This document shows, piece by piece, positions 12,493-27,015 of a stretch of DNA of 64,000 bases. How positions within the stretch are numbered: position 1 is the first letter of the stretch; the number at the start of each line of letters is the position of its first letter. Made by a program: the position numbers and the translations under genes. Under the pieces are notes generated by a model. That model searched no databases. It was not told where the DNA came from and saw only the letters and a program-made list of their open reading frames with translations. This stretch comes from Chiridota heheva (lineage: Eukaryota; Echinodermata; Holothuroidea; Apodida; Chiridotidae): positions 872,501-936,500 of the forward strand of contig JAIGNY010001629.1 in assembly GCA_020152595.1 (NCBI GenBank). Reading direction: 5' to 3'.

Positions 12493-13019
12493 GATTTGTA
12501 ACATAAAACACTTTGGGCTCCGAGGCAAAACAGGTCAATAAATATTTGAAAAATTCACTCATTTTGTTTCTAGTTAACTTTAAGTCAACATTTTTTATTT
12601 TCTCAGTTTTGTAAAACATCAATTACAGAGAGTTGTTTGTATTAGAGTATTCAACAGCCAGAAAGCTCGTCATAATGCCGTTTCATAATATTGCCTACGT
12701 TTATTGCCTACGTTTATGTTTTTACTCAATCTTAAATGTATAATGAAAACTATTCAAATATATGACAAACAGTTTTTATCTTGCTTTATTTAATAAGCAA
12801 TAAATATATGGTTATGCTTGTGGAATTTAGTAAATAAGGTTAAGTTCCAACAATTACCAGTTTGGACTATTTATGCTGCATTTCCGACCAAAGAAACAGG
12901 CTCTTGACCATGGCGTCCGAATCGAGTTTCCAGTGCAGAGAACAAGGAGTTTTCGTCGACTGGGAGCGTGAAAAATGCCAGTGTCTGGTTTTCCAAGTTT
13001 ACAATCTTACATTGTAAAT
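12493..13019. other. intergenic
   Basis: AT-rich. The stretch from about 12890 contains decayed sequence resembling the 98-bp units that follow. Confidence 0.4.
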
Positions 13020-14020
13020 AAATAAAACATTGAGTTTACGTCACTTTGAGCAAAGAATTTCCGCTTAATGAAGCACCGAATTTCCAATGTTATACTCAAC
13101 GAAAAATCCATGTTTCTTGTCCACCAACTTTACGTCCTTACGCTGTAAGTACATTAAGCATGGAGATTTCGTCACCTAGAGCACGGCGTTTACGCCGCCA
13201 GAAATGAGGTATTTAAGTTGCATTAAATTTCATTTTTCCGCCAGTGCACCACAACTGGTTATCAAAGGCCGTGGACATTGACTTGGTTGTCGATGTTATG
13301 TCTGTCCGTACGTCGTACCTGTGTTCTCGTCTGGGTCGTATTAAGCGTTTCGTGATAGCATTTGTACTATCATAACCGAATACGCAGGCGACGACCCCGT
13401 CATTGTAATTGTGTGTTCAACTCTCTCTCATTTTTACGTTGCTAACACGTTAAACATGGAGATTACGTTACCTGGAGCACGGCGTTTACGCCGCCAGAAA
13501 TGGCATTTAAGTCGCAGCAAATTCCATTTTTACGTTGCTAACACGTTAAGCATGGAGTTTACGTCACCCGAAGCACGGCGTTTACGTCGTCAGGAATGAG
13601 ACATTCATTTAAGTTCCATTAAATTTCTTTTGTACGTTGTAAACACATTAAACATGGAGATTATGTCACCCGAAGCACGGCGTTTACGCCGCTAGGAACT
13701 GGGCATTTAAGTTGCATTAAATTACATTTTTACGTTGTAAACACGTTAAATAAGGAGTTTACGTTACCCGGAGCACGGAGTCTACGTCACCAGAATTAAG
13801 GCATTTAAGTCGCAGTAAATTACATTTTTTACGTTGTAGCAAGGCTAGACATGGAGTTACGTCACCTAGACACGGCGTTTACGTCACCAGGAATAGGGCA
13901 TTTCAGTTGCATTAAATTACATGTTTACGCCGTAAAATACGTTAAACATGGAGTTTACATTACCCGGAGCACAGCGTTTCCGTCGTCCGGAGCGAGGCGG
14001 TTAAGTTGCCTTAAACATTA
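13020..14020 (+). repeat. 98-bp tandem array, interrupted by a SINE
   Basis: The unit contains 'gcatttaagttgcattaaa', 'tttttacgttgtaaacacg', 'ttaaacatggagtttacgtc' and 'gcacggcgtttacgccgcc'. The 'catgga' mark (or its variant) falls at 13159, 13455, 13551, 13653, 13751, 13850 and 13947, a period of 96-102 bp. The 296-bp gap between the first two marks equals one 98-bp unit plus a 191-bp SINE and its 7-bp target duplication. Earlier units (13020-13130) are decayed. Confidence 0.9.
13238..13428 (+). mobile_element. SINE body, headless copy 1
   Basis: This 191-bp insertion begins 'ccgccagtgcaccacaactg' and ends in a (CT)n tail. It is flanked by an exact 7-bp duplication 'cattttt' (13231-13237 and 13429-13435). 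It shares a highly conserved body ('atcaaaggccgtggacattg', 'cgtacgtcgtacctgtgttc', 'gcaggcgacgaccccgtca') with copies at 31613, 33587 and 57840. It lacks the tRNA-like head seen in the last of these. Confidence 0.88.
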
Positions 14021-14559
14021 TGAGAAACTTGGTCACGAAAATACGAATATAAGTCGTGTTTAAAAAGGCGGTTCCGTTCAGTTAAATGAAGTTTAGGCCA
14101 GCGTATTCGTTACTTTTCTTGCCGTGATGGAAATCGAGAAAACGTCTTTTTATTCCCTGGCACACGTCTATTAGTGCAACCAACGGGCACAGCACAATTC
14201 CGGCATAATTATCTTACAAAAATTATCTTATATAACAACATGCAAGCGTTTGTAAGTCTAAATAAGTGTACAGCAGACGATCGTTCTCGCCCGACAAAAT
14301 GAAGATGTAAACAAAGTCACGTGACCTCATGACATCGGTTGAAACACCCTAATAGGTAAAGGCTGAAGTCTTAAGTTTCTGTGCGTGAAAATAGGATGTA
14401 ACAATAGTATGAAGACGTAGTGCGCAGCACAAGTGTGTTTCATGTGCGCATCAGTGTAGTACGCGTGATAACGAAGAAAAGATGCGCTTAAACGTAACAT
14501 ACATCTGCGCTGCTCTGTTTGTCTGTGCTTATATCAATTTTCAGCGTAAATGTGCAAAT
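14021..14559. other. intergenic
   Basis: No gene or repeat recognised. Moderately CpG-rich near 14080-14300. Confidence 0.4.
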
Positions 14560-14734
14560 GGACGCTCTGCGTCTAATGCTTAGGCGCATAGCGCCTATAT
14601 GCGCATTTACGTTCCTTGGCTACACGTAGTAATGAACGTAATTGCGCAACTGAACACTGTTTTAGCATAAGAAGCAAACAGTGCCCAGGTGTGGATTTAC
14701 GCTCATTAATTATAATTACCATATGTGTAGGAAC

Positions 14735-15010
14735 GGGGGTTGCAATAATAGGGGGCACGAGGGGCACGAACCCCACTTTTTCGAAAAATGACAAAAGTGC
14801 CCCTTTTGAAAATGGAAAGTGCCCCTCAATTACTGTCTCAATAGTAGGAAACGGACGACTTTTGTAAGTCCCATGTACGGGAGGAATGCGTCCCTATTGG
14901 AAAATAGCCCCTTTCTAAAAATGAAGTGCCCTTTTTACTTTACTTTGTTGTTTTGGGCTCACTCATTCTATCTACAGATTGGGATTGGGGGACATTTGAT
15001 TTGAAAGTGT
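14735..15010 (+). repeat. dispersed repeat, 'aaagtgcccctttt' family
   Basis: Contains 'cactttttcgaaaaatgaca', 'aaagtgccccttttgaaaat' and 'aaagtgcccctcaatta'. The same words recur at 39540-39620 and, in the opposite orientation, around 24815-24965. Probably an old non-autonomous element. Confidence 0.65.
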
Positions 15011-15825
15011 CCTCTAAGTGGTCATGCTCCCTCTTTTCGAGAGCTTCCTACACCCTGGGGCCATGTATACACCCTGGAGCCATGTACACAGATTGACAGA
15101 GGTGGCGGAATCTTGAATATTAAAAGTATGACATGACAACATAACGACGCAATGTCGAGTCCTCATGCAAACATTATGACCAGTTAATCCAGAAGAGACA
15201 CACTTTTTTAGCAGTCTTTTATTCAACTCCGAATCAAACTTCCTGGTCTATGATGCCCGGTTTTTAGTCAGGCAAAATGAGACTCAAGTCCATGTCGCGG
15301 GTCCGTCCATCCTATCCAAATCGAGTCCGAGCACGTCCATGCTGCGATGCCGTACAGTCTGGACTGCCAGAGTCTGCCAAAAAGAGTTTGTAATTTTGTT
15401 CTTAAAATTTTCGAAGACGATATGTAGGGATTATGTTAAAAAGGTGAAATAAAGATGATTAGCTAGGCGCGAAGGAAGAGAGAAAAGGGAACCCCCTCCA
15501 AAAAAAAAAAAAAAAAGGATTTCATCTGCCGGTTGCCATGCTTTCTGCCCGATTAGGAGGTAAACTTTGGAAATTAATTAAATAAAATTGAACAAATTTG
15601 TGTAAAATTGAAGGAACATTTGGTAAAATTGACCAATAGTTTGGTTAAATTTGGCAACATATCCTGCAAAATGAAAGAAATGAAGATTTCCAGATAGCAG
15701 GAACACTTGATGGACATTTGATTTCAGTGCAATATTCCCGCTTACAAACGGATTTTTTTTTAGATCTTGCCACCTCACCGGGCGCAGGGTACCCTGAGAG
15801 GTGAACATTCATATGCCCCTGAGAT
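15011..15825. other. intergenic with minisatellite remnant
   Basis: At 15590-15690 there are a few 'ggtaaaattgaccaa'-like units related to the 21-bp minisatellite at 40660-41130. A poly(A) run lies at 15500-15516. Confidence 0.45.
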
Positions 15826-16010
15826 CAACCATCTGAAAAAATATATATATTGAAAATATTTGCATTTAGTAAAATCTGAATATATTCAACATCTGTTACG
15901 AAATGTGAAAACTTCTAAGCAACCATCTGAAAAAATATATATATTGAAAATATTTGCATTTGGTAAAATCTGAACACATTTAACATCTGTTACAAAATGT
16001 GAAAACTTCT
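15826..16010 (+). repeat. 94-bp tandem duplication
   Basis: Copies at 15826-15916 and 15920-16010 start 'caaccatctgaaaaaatata' and end 'aaatgtgaaaacttct', differing at only a few positions. This is a recent local duplication. Confidence 0.9.
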
Positions 16011-16149
16011 ACTATACACTTTTTACTTCAGGGAATTGCAATATCTTTAGAAATGAATAACTCTTGAATGGGGCAATATATAAAATAGGATTTCGTCTGT
16101 TTGTAGCAGATCTATTGTCCTCTATATATTATACAAGGTAGGCAAATCT

Positions 16150-16890
16150 GACCATTGTTCCGTCCTATACAAGAGACAGTCTGATAAAATCCTTAATTCA
16201 CATGATAGAGAATTAAAATCTAAACCATCTACCAAAACCAGCAAGTTAAAATCTTATTCCTATATATCTCAAGTTATCCATGTTTGAAGTCGACAAATGG
16301 AGGCTTCCAGTTTGTTCTGTCAATTTTGTCTTTAAATCTGTTTTAATTCGCAACAAAAACCTCTTCCACCACATACAATCTCCTCCCCTCCTCCCTTTCT
16401 ACACCTAACCTTACACACCCCTTTCTTTTCACCTGATTTTTTCTACCACATTCAGCTTTTCCCCTTTATCTCCCTTACAAACCTTCCATCTTCTCATTAT
16501 CCTAACTCTTACACCATAATGTATTAACATCCTCTAGGCACATTTGACTCTGACTGTTGCGGTGCCGTTAAACATAAAAAACTAAACCAAACCATTTAAA
16601 TCTTGTACATGACACAATTTCTCCAACAGGGGCATAAAGACTACAATGTATTTCTTTATCAATTTTATTCAAATTTGTATTCCAAAATGATAAATGATAC
16701 ATTTTTAACATCATGATTTGTTAATTTCATGTGTACACAAAAGTGTAACCATTTTTCACAAGCTAGAAAAACTAAAATCAAATTTCAAGGCATTTTAAGC
16801 TCCTGCTGGCTTGATGACACCATTTCCGCATATATTAAAATCAAAATATATTATTATATCATATTGTAGTAGCATTACATTTTTTAACCA
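16150..16890 (+). repeat. dispersed repeat, paralogue of 49530-50000
   Basis: Collinear blocks are shared with 49530-50000: 'aatctaaacca.ctacc', 'agcaagt.aaaatc.tattcct', 'caaggcatt...cctgc.ggcttgatgaca', and 'tttaaatcaaaat'-like ends. No coding capacity. Confidence 0.6.
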
Positions 16891-16919
16891 GACATCGCAA
16901 GCGATACAAATGCTCTCGC

Positions 16920-17620
16920 CGCTAATAACATGCTTTCCAGGCTCTGCCCCACATGCCATCCCTCCCTGTACCAAGTATTATCCCACCCAGTCCCACATGA
17001 CTTCCCTCTTTGTACCAAGTGTCATCCCACCCTGTCCCACAGATGATTTTATGCTATCCCACATGCTATCCCCCTGTCCCACATGCCATCCCACCTGGAA
17101 TCCAGATGACTTCCATTACATGTCATCCTGTCCCACATGTCATCCCACCCTGTCCCCATACCACCCACCTCGTCCCACATGTCATCCTAGCCTGTCATGA
17201 ATGCCATTACACCACCTTGTTTCACATACCATGCTACCTTATCCCACATGCCATCCCACCCCGTCCTATAGCCATGACAACCTGTCCCACATTCCTTGAC
17301 ACACTGTCCTACATGCCATCCTGTCCCACATGCCATCTCATCATGTCCCATATTTCATCCCATTCTGTTGCCATGCCGTCCCACCTTCATCCCATTTCCT
17401 ACTTCTACTAATCCTTATGCCATCTTCCACCCGACATTCGTTCCTCCCATACCCTCACTTACAAATATCAACCCAACATGCTCCATTCACCTACCATTTT
17501 CCCTTTCGCCTGCCATCCTCCATTACATTAATCTACCATCCTCCATTCACCCACCGTCCTCCATTCCCCATTCACCTTCCATCCCACCTTTTACCATCCA
17601 ATCATCTACCAAATAAATGA
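16920..17620 (+). repeat. minisatellite, 'tcccacatgccatcccaccc'
   Basis: Dozens of degenerate 'gtcccacatg.catccca' units, shifting to 'ccatcctccattcaccca' units after about 17400. The long proline, histidine and serine-rich open frames through it (up to 133 codons) are products of the repeat. Confidence 0.85.
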
Positions 17621-18145
17621 TTAACCACCTATTCATTCCAACCTTTAAAACAGCCTTCACTTACTACACTGCAGCACACCCCTGCCCCCTTATAACTTAA
17701 ATCTGACACTCCCAATAACAATATGCTCATTTTTTTCTCCTTATAAACCAGACAGGGCTGATCTGTTAACCAAATCAGATCCATAAATACTTTTTGAAAA
17801 TACTTGCTTCTGATTTGTTGATTAGCATTATTGGACTATGTTCGAAGGAAATATCGAGACTCCCTTCCTCAAAACTAAATGTTGGGAGAATTCTACATAA
17901 AGATCAACATAAAATCACCACTGTCCTCTGTCTGTCTAAACACTGTCCACATAAGTTAATGGAATTACATGCAAATCAAATATCTCACAATGCCATTTAG
18001 TATAACTTCTTTTACTTCCCATAAGGACAAATATATGATTTTGACAAAATCTCTGTTGCTATGCTTCTGCTAGAGTAGTTTGCTACATTTTATGTTTACG
18101 TAGTCTAATCACTGTCCACTGTCTTCATAAATTAATGGAATTGCA
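17621..18145. other. intergenic
   Basis: Nothing firm. A near-duplicate 'ataa.ttaatggaatt.cat' occurs around 17952 and 18127. Confidence 0.35.
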
Positions 18146-19208
18146 TTAACAGGTGATCTTAATGGTATCGCCAATATATCTAATAATTTCTTTGTAAATA
18201 TCGGTGGTGATTTGGCTTCCGCTATCTCTCATTCGAATTCGAATTTTAATAATTTCATTAATAAGCCGTTTCTCAATAGTCTTTTTATGTTTCCTACTAG
18301 TAGAGATGAATTTAAATGTAATACAAGTCTGGGTTTTGATAATATTCATGTTAATATTGTAAAAAAATAATTAATGGTATATTAGAACCATTATGTTTTA
18401 TTTTCAATTTGTCTCTATTATCAGGAGTTGTGCCAGATAATTAAAAAAAAAGTCAAAGTTTTTCTATTGTTTAAATTTGGTTGTTCTCTAAGTGTTCAGA
18501 ATTACAGACCTATTTCAGTTCTCCCTTTAATTTCAAAAGTTTTGGAATGTCTTGTATATAATCGTATATATCAATTTTTGCTTAAGAATGACTTCTTCTT
18601 TAAGAATCAATATTGTTTTCGTTCCAGTTATTCCACACATGGCAGTTATTGACCTAGTTGATCAAATAAGTGCTTTAGATAATCATGAATATGATATTGG
18701 TGTTTTTTTTACTTATATACTGTTAATCATCAAATTCTTTTTCACAATTTACATCATTATGGGATTAGGAGTACATCATTTACTGCAACAGTATGTTTCA
18801 CTGGGATGGTGTATTTCAAATTATGAAAATATTTCATGTGGTGTTCCCAAGGTTCGATTTTAGGTCCCCTTTTATTTTCTTATTTATGTTAATGATATAA
18901 GTAATGCTTCAAATCATATGTTTTACATTCTTTTTGCTGATGATACTAATTTGTTTTATAAACATAGAGACTCGTATACTGCTGCAACTGTAATAAATAC
19001 CGCACTTAATAAAATATTTGAATGGTTTCAAACTAATAAGTTATCCCTTAATACAAGTAAGACTAATTATATTATTTTTTACCCCCATCAAAAGACTACC
19101 CCTAATACCAATTTATTCATCGACAATGATAAAATCGCTTGTGTCCGTTCTACTAAATTCCTTGGTGTAATAATTGATAACAATTTAAGTTGGAAACCCC
19201 ATGTTTAG
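18146..19208 (+). pseudogene. decayed non-LTR retrotransposon, reverse transcriptase (CR1/L2-like)
   Basis: Three frames together trace a LINE reverse transcriptase. First comes an 'NNFFVNIGGDLA' pre-RT segment (18175-18370). Then come 'NYRPISVLPLISKVLE' (about 18500-18560), 'NQYCFR..YSTH' and 'DLVDQI' (to about 18670). The catalytic box 'FADDTNLF' lies at about 18935-18958, followed by 'NKLSLNTSKTNYIIF' and 'STKFLGVIIDNNLSW'. Frameshifts and stops break the reading frame at several points, and the 3' thumb is missing after 19208. It lies just downstream of, and antisense to, the sulfotransferase terminal exon, so that gene's 3' UTR may run into it. Confidence 0.85.
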
Positions 19209-19408
19209 AAAGTAGCCAATACAAAACATTACTAATAGCTTCACAACGCTGTATTGAAATGTTGGGTAAAAAAGTCGAGAAAAAACATGGGAAATTTGTA
19301 TTATCTTCTGTTGAATCCCCACTCCCCCCTTCTCCATGACGATATCTGGTCCTTCTCTTAAATGTCAATTTGTATTCCATATCCTTGACCTCAAGAGTGT
19401 CATTTGTT

Positions 19409-20212
19409 TCAAACAACGCTCATATTATATCCAAACAATAAAAAGTCTGATTCGTAAATGGAAATAACTTCATTGAGAAGAGAAATTGGTATTTCGTCAT
19501 AATATTTCTTGGTTGCAGAACTATTTGCATGGGTAGTATATGGTTTGCCCAACGCCGCATGTTTAAAGACTTTAAGTGATCTTAAAACGACTTCTGTGTC
19601 TTCATTAACTGTCTCTAATTTCCCTATAAAATTATGATGAATCAAGCACACTCTATTCCGTGTAATGTAATGGTTCCAATGGGTGTTGCCTCTATTAGAT
19701 TTACTCTTTGCAATGTATTTCAGAAACTCGATGAATTTGACATCATCTGCTTTCGAGAGTTGTTCTTTCGTCACATTAGGGCGAGTACGTCTCAGAATTG
19801 ATCTCCCCACACTTCTATAATGAGGAATATGGTGATATACAAATTTGTCTTTGTAGGCTGATAATAATCTTGATAAAGGATGGCGAACAAATATGAAAGA
19901 GGTGTAATTTTGCAGTCGCCATTTAATACCCGATGCTGGCAGTTTGTACAATCTTATGACCTTGACGCCCGATTCTCGAAAAAGTCTACCCCAGTTGCTG
20001 GACCCGCACTTATGAACGAAGTTAAATATCGTTCTCCACTTATCAATAACCAGTAGAGAGTACAGATTCCGCTTGTCTGCAATTAGTGTATCCAGAGGCA
20101 AAACTGTTTGGTTATACCGCTTTAGGCACATGTCACGCAGTAGTTGCTTTCGTTTGGTTTGAATTTGTGTCATGATTTCCCACCAACGAGCATCACGTTC
20201 TGTTGGTGTCAC
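19409..20212 (-). CDS. carbohydrate sulfotransferase (HNK-1 family), catalytic terminal exon
   Basis: This exon encodes 267 residues plus a stop. It transfers sulfate from PAPS to a glycan, probably in the Golgi lumen. The acceptor 'atttatag' abuts the first codon GTG (phase 0), and an in-frame TAG just before it excludes an upstream start. Family motifs, in exon residue numbers: 5'-phosphosulfate loop HKCGSSNW (67-74; the usual form is K-V-x-C-T-N-W, so Lys, Asn and Trp are kept); 3'-phosphate-binding FVRHPLSRLLSAYKDKF (108-124); then HWNHYITRNRVC, NFIGKLETV and a C-terminal YESDFLLFGY. These are the blocks of CHST8-14 enzymes. With the middle exon at 25408-25523 and either first exon, the protein is about 362-369 residues, normal for the family. 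The exact acceptor sugar cannot be told. The frame is intact and looks functional. Confidence 0.9.
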   Translation of the reverse strand: MTPTERDARWWEIMTQIQTKRKQLLRDMCLKRYNQTVLPLDTLIADKRNLYSLLVIDKWRTIFNFVHKCGSSNWGRLFRESGVKVIRLYKLPASGIKWRLQNYTSFIFVRHPLSRLLSAYKDKFVYHHIPHYRSVGRSILRRTRPNVTKEQLSKADDVKFIEFLKYIAKSKSNRGNTHWNHYITRNRVCLIHHNFIGKLETVNEDTEVVLRSLKVFKHAALGKPYTTHANSSATKKYYDEIPISLLNEVISIYESDFLLFGYNMSVV

Positions 20213-20339
20213 CTATAAATGACAAAATTGTAATAATTTAGTAAATAAAAACAAAAACAAATTATCTATCATATAGGAATAGTTGCACATTTAAAGGCTA
20301 CATTAATCGTGTATTGTTTGTTTGTTTGAATGATGAATG

Positions 20340-21180
20340 CAAAGTCCCTTTGGAGTTCTTTTTATGAGAAGGATAAGTTTATTTTAGAGCAGGTTCAGCG
20401 AAGAGCCATCCCGTGATTGCAGATGTCATTCAATGTTGATAAATGCAAAGTTATTCATTTTGGTCAGAGCAGGGAGTTGTTAAGAGCAATTTGGCTTTTG
20501 ATTACTACATAAATGGTTCAAATCTTGGTTGTATCAGGGAGTTGTTAAAAACTCCCTGGTTGTATTTATCAAGAAAGGGATCTAGGTTTTGTCATTACTA
20601 GTAATCTGAAGCCTTCTATCTTTAGCTTTAGCAGCTGCAAGGGCAAATAGGATGCTTGGTTTGATTAAAAGAAATGTTTGTTTTCTTGGTAGAGAGGTTG
20701 TACTTAATTTGTATAAGCAGTTAGTCAGGCCTCACCTTGAGTATGTTATTCAGGCTTGGAGTCCCTTTTATGAGAAGTTCATTTTGGAGCAGGTTCAGCG
20801 AAGAGCCACTAGACTTATTCCCGAAGTAAGGAATCTCTCTTATGAATCTGGGTTGCGAATTCTTGGTTTGACCGCGCTTGAGTTGAGAAGAGTACGTAGC
20901 GATATGATTCTGGTTTTTAATTTCCTATCTGGTAATGATGCTTTGACTTCCTGTAACTTCTTGCATGTTTTAGCTAATCCTCATGTGGCACGTGGTAACA
21001 GTTTGAAGTTGACCGGATAGATATTCGGCGTTTTAGCTTTTCGCAAAGAGTTGTTAATGAGTGGAATCGTTTGTCTGAGTACGTAGTTAGTTCCAATTCT
21101 GTTCACAAATTCAAAGTCAACATTGATAAATTCTTTACTAACTCTGGGCGTCTTTTATTTTTGTGTGTGCGGTGGTGGTG
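20340..21180 (+). pseudogene. decayed CR1-like LINE, C-terminal half of reverse transcriptase
   Basis: The best open part (20652-21020) carries 'MLGLIKRNVCF', 'LYKQLVRPHLEYVIQAWSPF', 'LEQVQRRATRLIPE' and 'LSYESGLRILGL', the typical CR1 RT thumb and connection. Upstream, a remnant 'MSFNVDKCKVIHFG' lies at about 20424-20470. Downstream, 'RRFSFSQRVVNEWNRLSEYVV' fits the C-terminus in another frame. A segment coding 'FYEKDKFILEQVQRRA' at about 20356-20410 duplicates 20765-20810, so the copy is rearranged as well as frameshifted. Confidence 0.85.
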
Positions 21181-24257
<3,077 letters not shown>

Positions 24258-24330
24258 CTCAACTCCAAATCTATATATAGCTCAACTCCAAATCTAAAAT
24301 ATAAGTTCCGCGCATTGGCCATTACAAACA

Positions 24331-24799
<469 letters not shown>

Positions 24800-24814
24800 A
24801 TCGAGAAAAAAGTT

Positions 24815-24965
24815 TGTCCTTGTTTGAAAGGGTATGTTCCTTCTCTAAAACATCACTTGTCCTCTTTGAAAGAGCATTTTTCATCTGAAAAGGGCATTTT
24901 CCCCTCAGAAAAAGGCACTTTCCTTTTCTGAAAATGGCACATTTTCTTCTGTCCCCCTTTCCCGG
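24815..24965 (-). repeat. dispersed repeat, 'aaagtgccc' family
   Basis: Units such as 'gaaagagcatttttcatctg' and 'gaaaagggcattttcccctc' form a local pattern related to 14735-15010 and 39540-39620. Confidence 0.5.
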
Positions 24966-25258
24966 TTGTGACGCCTTTAGGAATGAGTCTCGTTCAAAAT
25001 ATCCCACCTTTCATGAAAGTTGTAGGGTTTATTTTCCAAAACATGACACTTCCACGCACTGTATTAATATTTTTTTGTGAAAAGTTCAATGTCAATATTT
25101 TTTTAGCATAAACATTTGATTTTCGTATTCATTTTGTGAAATTTTGCAGTAATTTTCAGCGAGGTACCACTTTCGAAAACATGTTCCATAAGCTGTTACG
25201 CTGTAGCACACTCTGTGGTCTTGTCTGAAGGTCTATAGAACAATAATAGCTCACGTAA

Positions 25259-25390
25259 GAGTGGCGTAGCTTGAGGGGGTGTGGGGGTGAGATTTGTACA
25301 TGCATGTTGGTAGGCCTATTTTGTTGATTCACTTCCATTACTTCTTACCCCTTCCCCCCTCAAATAATAGAAATCCTAGCTACGCCACTC
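25259..25390. mobile_element. 132-bp MITE (hAT-like)
   Basis: Terminal inverted repeats 'gagtggcgtagct' (25259-25271) and 'agctacgccactc' (25378-25390) enclose a short insert with 'gaggggg' and 'ccccctc' subterminal matches. The flanks are 8-bp near-duplicates, 'tcacgtaa' (25251-25258) and 'tcacataa' (25391-25398). Eight-bp duplications and this TIR style point to a hAT-type non-autonomous element. It lies within the sulfotransferase intron, 9 nt past the donor of exon 2. Confidence 0.82.
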
Positions 25391-25407
25391 TCACATAAGC
25401 AACTCAC

Positions 25408-25523
25408 ACTGATATCCTTTGCGGACGTCGTTGGTAGATAGCTTGAGTTTTGTCCGTCTTGTGGCAGCAACATCCGTAACGTTACGCCCCTGTCATGCCA
25501 GTGGGTTACGAATACATCAGGCT
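25408..25523 (-). CDS. carbohydrate sulfotransferase, middle exon
   Basis: On the minus strand the acceptor 'tatattttatag' precedes a 116-nt exon. It enters with two bases (AG) that complete a codon left by a phase 1 donor. It then reads PDVFVTHWHDRGVTL and further open codons ending SYLPTTSAKDIS, and leaves in phase 0 at the donor ATCAGT|GTGAGT. This joins both candidate first exons (each ending AAA G in phase 1, giving a Glu at the junction) and the phase 0 catalytic exon, with no frame break. The sequence is stem-like, between membrane anchor and catalytic domain, as expected for a type II Golgi enzyme. It was found through the matching phases; the segment has no diagnostic motif of its own. 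Confidence 0.78.
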
Positions 25524-26163
25524 CTATAAAATATAAGAGAATTCCAAACAAAAAGTTAAAGAATTACTAGTGGTTTAGGTCAAGTCCATTTCATATGGAG
25601 AGGACCCCAAACGTAACAAAATGGTGAAGAATTGAAAGTATCACAAATATTTTCCCGTTGAGATATTCATATTTAAAGTTCTGTATTATTCGTTTAGAAA
25701 CGACTAAAATCAGACTAGTTGTAACGTCGCACCCTCTGATTTCTCGAATTTTAGTAAGCATTCTATCATATTTTTCTTGCAATTTTGTGGCTTAAAAACC
25801 ATTGGATGACAAGAGAGTAGTAATACAGAATGGTAATTTACCATCTGAAGAAAGTTTGAGGAAAAATAATTCAAAAAAGTTTAAAACATTTTCCTTTGAA
25901 ATACATTAACAGATGTTATGAGGGCGCTAACCTTCCATAGTAGACTTACTACACCAGTCATTTCTACACAGATCAGACAGAATATTAAACTTCACTTTCC
26001 TAACGGAATAAGATATTGAATCATAGTTTCTTCACCATATTTGAAAATGGTCCATTTAAAACCGATTTTGATGAACTGCTGTTTCCAAGGACTGAAGGAT
26101 GAGTTCTTTTTAAAGAAGCCAGAGATAGTACCATTATAGGTAATCTTCCAGCAGTTCGGTAGC
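25524..26163. other. intronic, nothing recognised
   Basis: Part of the long intron between sulfotransferase exons 1 and 2. Confidence 0.4.
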
Positions 26164-27015
26164 ATGCCTATTAATGGGAACATAAATGTTCCTATTAATA
26201 TATTTCAATTAAATATTGGCAGTATTGCTATTGGTAACGACAGGGTGAAATTATCTTCCACTGTCAAATATTTGGGCGCTTGGTTAGATCAAGGTATGAC
26301 AATGGCTGACCATGTCAATCACAAATGCAAAACTGCATTTTACCATTTATTTAACATTAGAAGGTGCATGAAGTTTCTGGACAGAAGTTCTGCAATATCA
26401 CTTGTAAATGTACTTGTGCATAGCTGCATAGATTATTGCAATGTCCCCTTGCAGGGGTGCCAGGTGTTACAGTGAAAAAGTTGCAGCGTGTTCGGAATTA
26501 TTCTGCAAGGCTCGTCACAAGAAGCAACCGTTTCACTCCATCACTTTATCTACTGCAAAATCTCATTAAAATTAAATTCAAAATTTTAATACTCATTTTC
26601 AAATCCCTTCATAACATGGCCCCGTTATATCTGACCGAAATGTTTAATTATAAACAAACTAGTTACCGCCTTCGCTCTCAAAACCACCTCATTCCTTTAT
26701 GTTCCAAAATGTAAACTTACATATGGCGATCGCTCTCTGCAAATATTTGGCCCAAAACTTTGAAATGACTTACCTCTTTCAATCAAATCTGCTCAATCCC
26801 TTAAACAATTCCACACCTTGCTTAAGACTCACTTATTTAATTGTGCTTTCGAGTCTTCTTCATAATTTTCTTGTACTTTGTTTTCTTTATATTTCATGCT
26901 TATCTTTTAACACATTTGTATTTATTTTCTTTGTATGCATATTTTGTAAGGCGCATTAGAATACGTTATTTAGATAATGCGCCATATAAGTGTAATAAAC
27001 TTAAGTGTAATAATA
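26164..27015 (+). pseudogene. decayed L2-like LINE, C-terminal part of RT and 3' end
   Basis: A first frame (26164-26475) carries 'STVKYLGAWLDQGMTMADHV' and 'NVLVHSCIDYCNVPL'. A second frame (26460-26714) continues with 'VKKLQRVRNYSARLVTRSNR' and 'KILILIFKSLHNMAPLYL'. A third continues towards the C-terminus (FKSRLKTHLF-like region near 26815-26850). The 3' end 'gcgccatataagtgtaataa' with an imperfect 'aacttaagtgtaataa' repeat is typical of L2 and CR1 tails. It is 5'-truncated and carries at least two frameshifts. It lies in a sulfotransferase intron, in the antisense orientation. Confidence 0.85.

Noticed and set aside
16811..17616. Proline, histidine and serine-rich frames of up to 133 codons
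   Set aside because: They follow a 'tcccacatgccatccca' minisatellite in several frames at once. No splice or codon evidence.
19153..19416. 87-codon minus-strand frame beside the sulfotransferase exon
   Set aside because: It lies after the sulfotransferase stop and antisense to a LINE remnant. No motif and no splice support.
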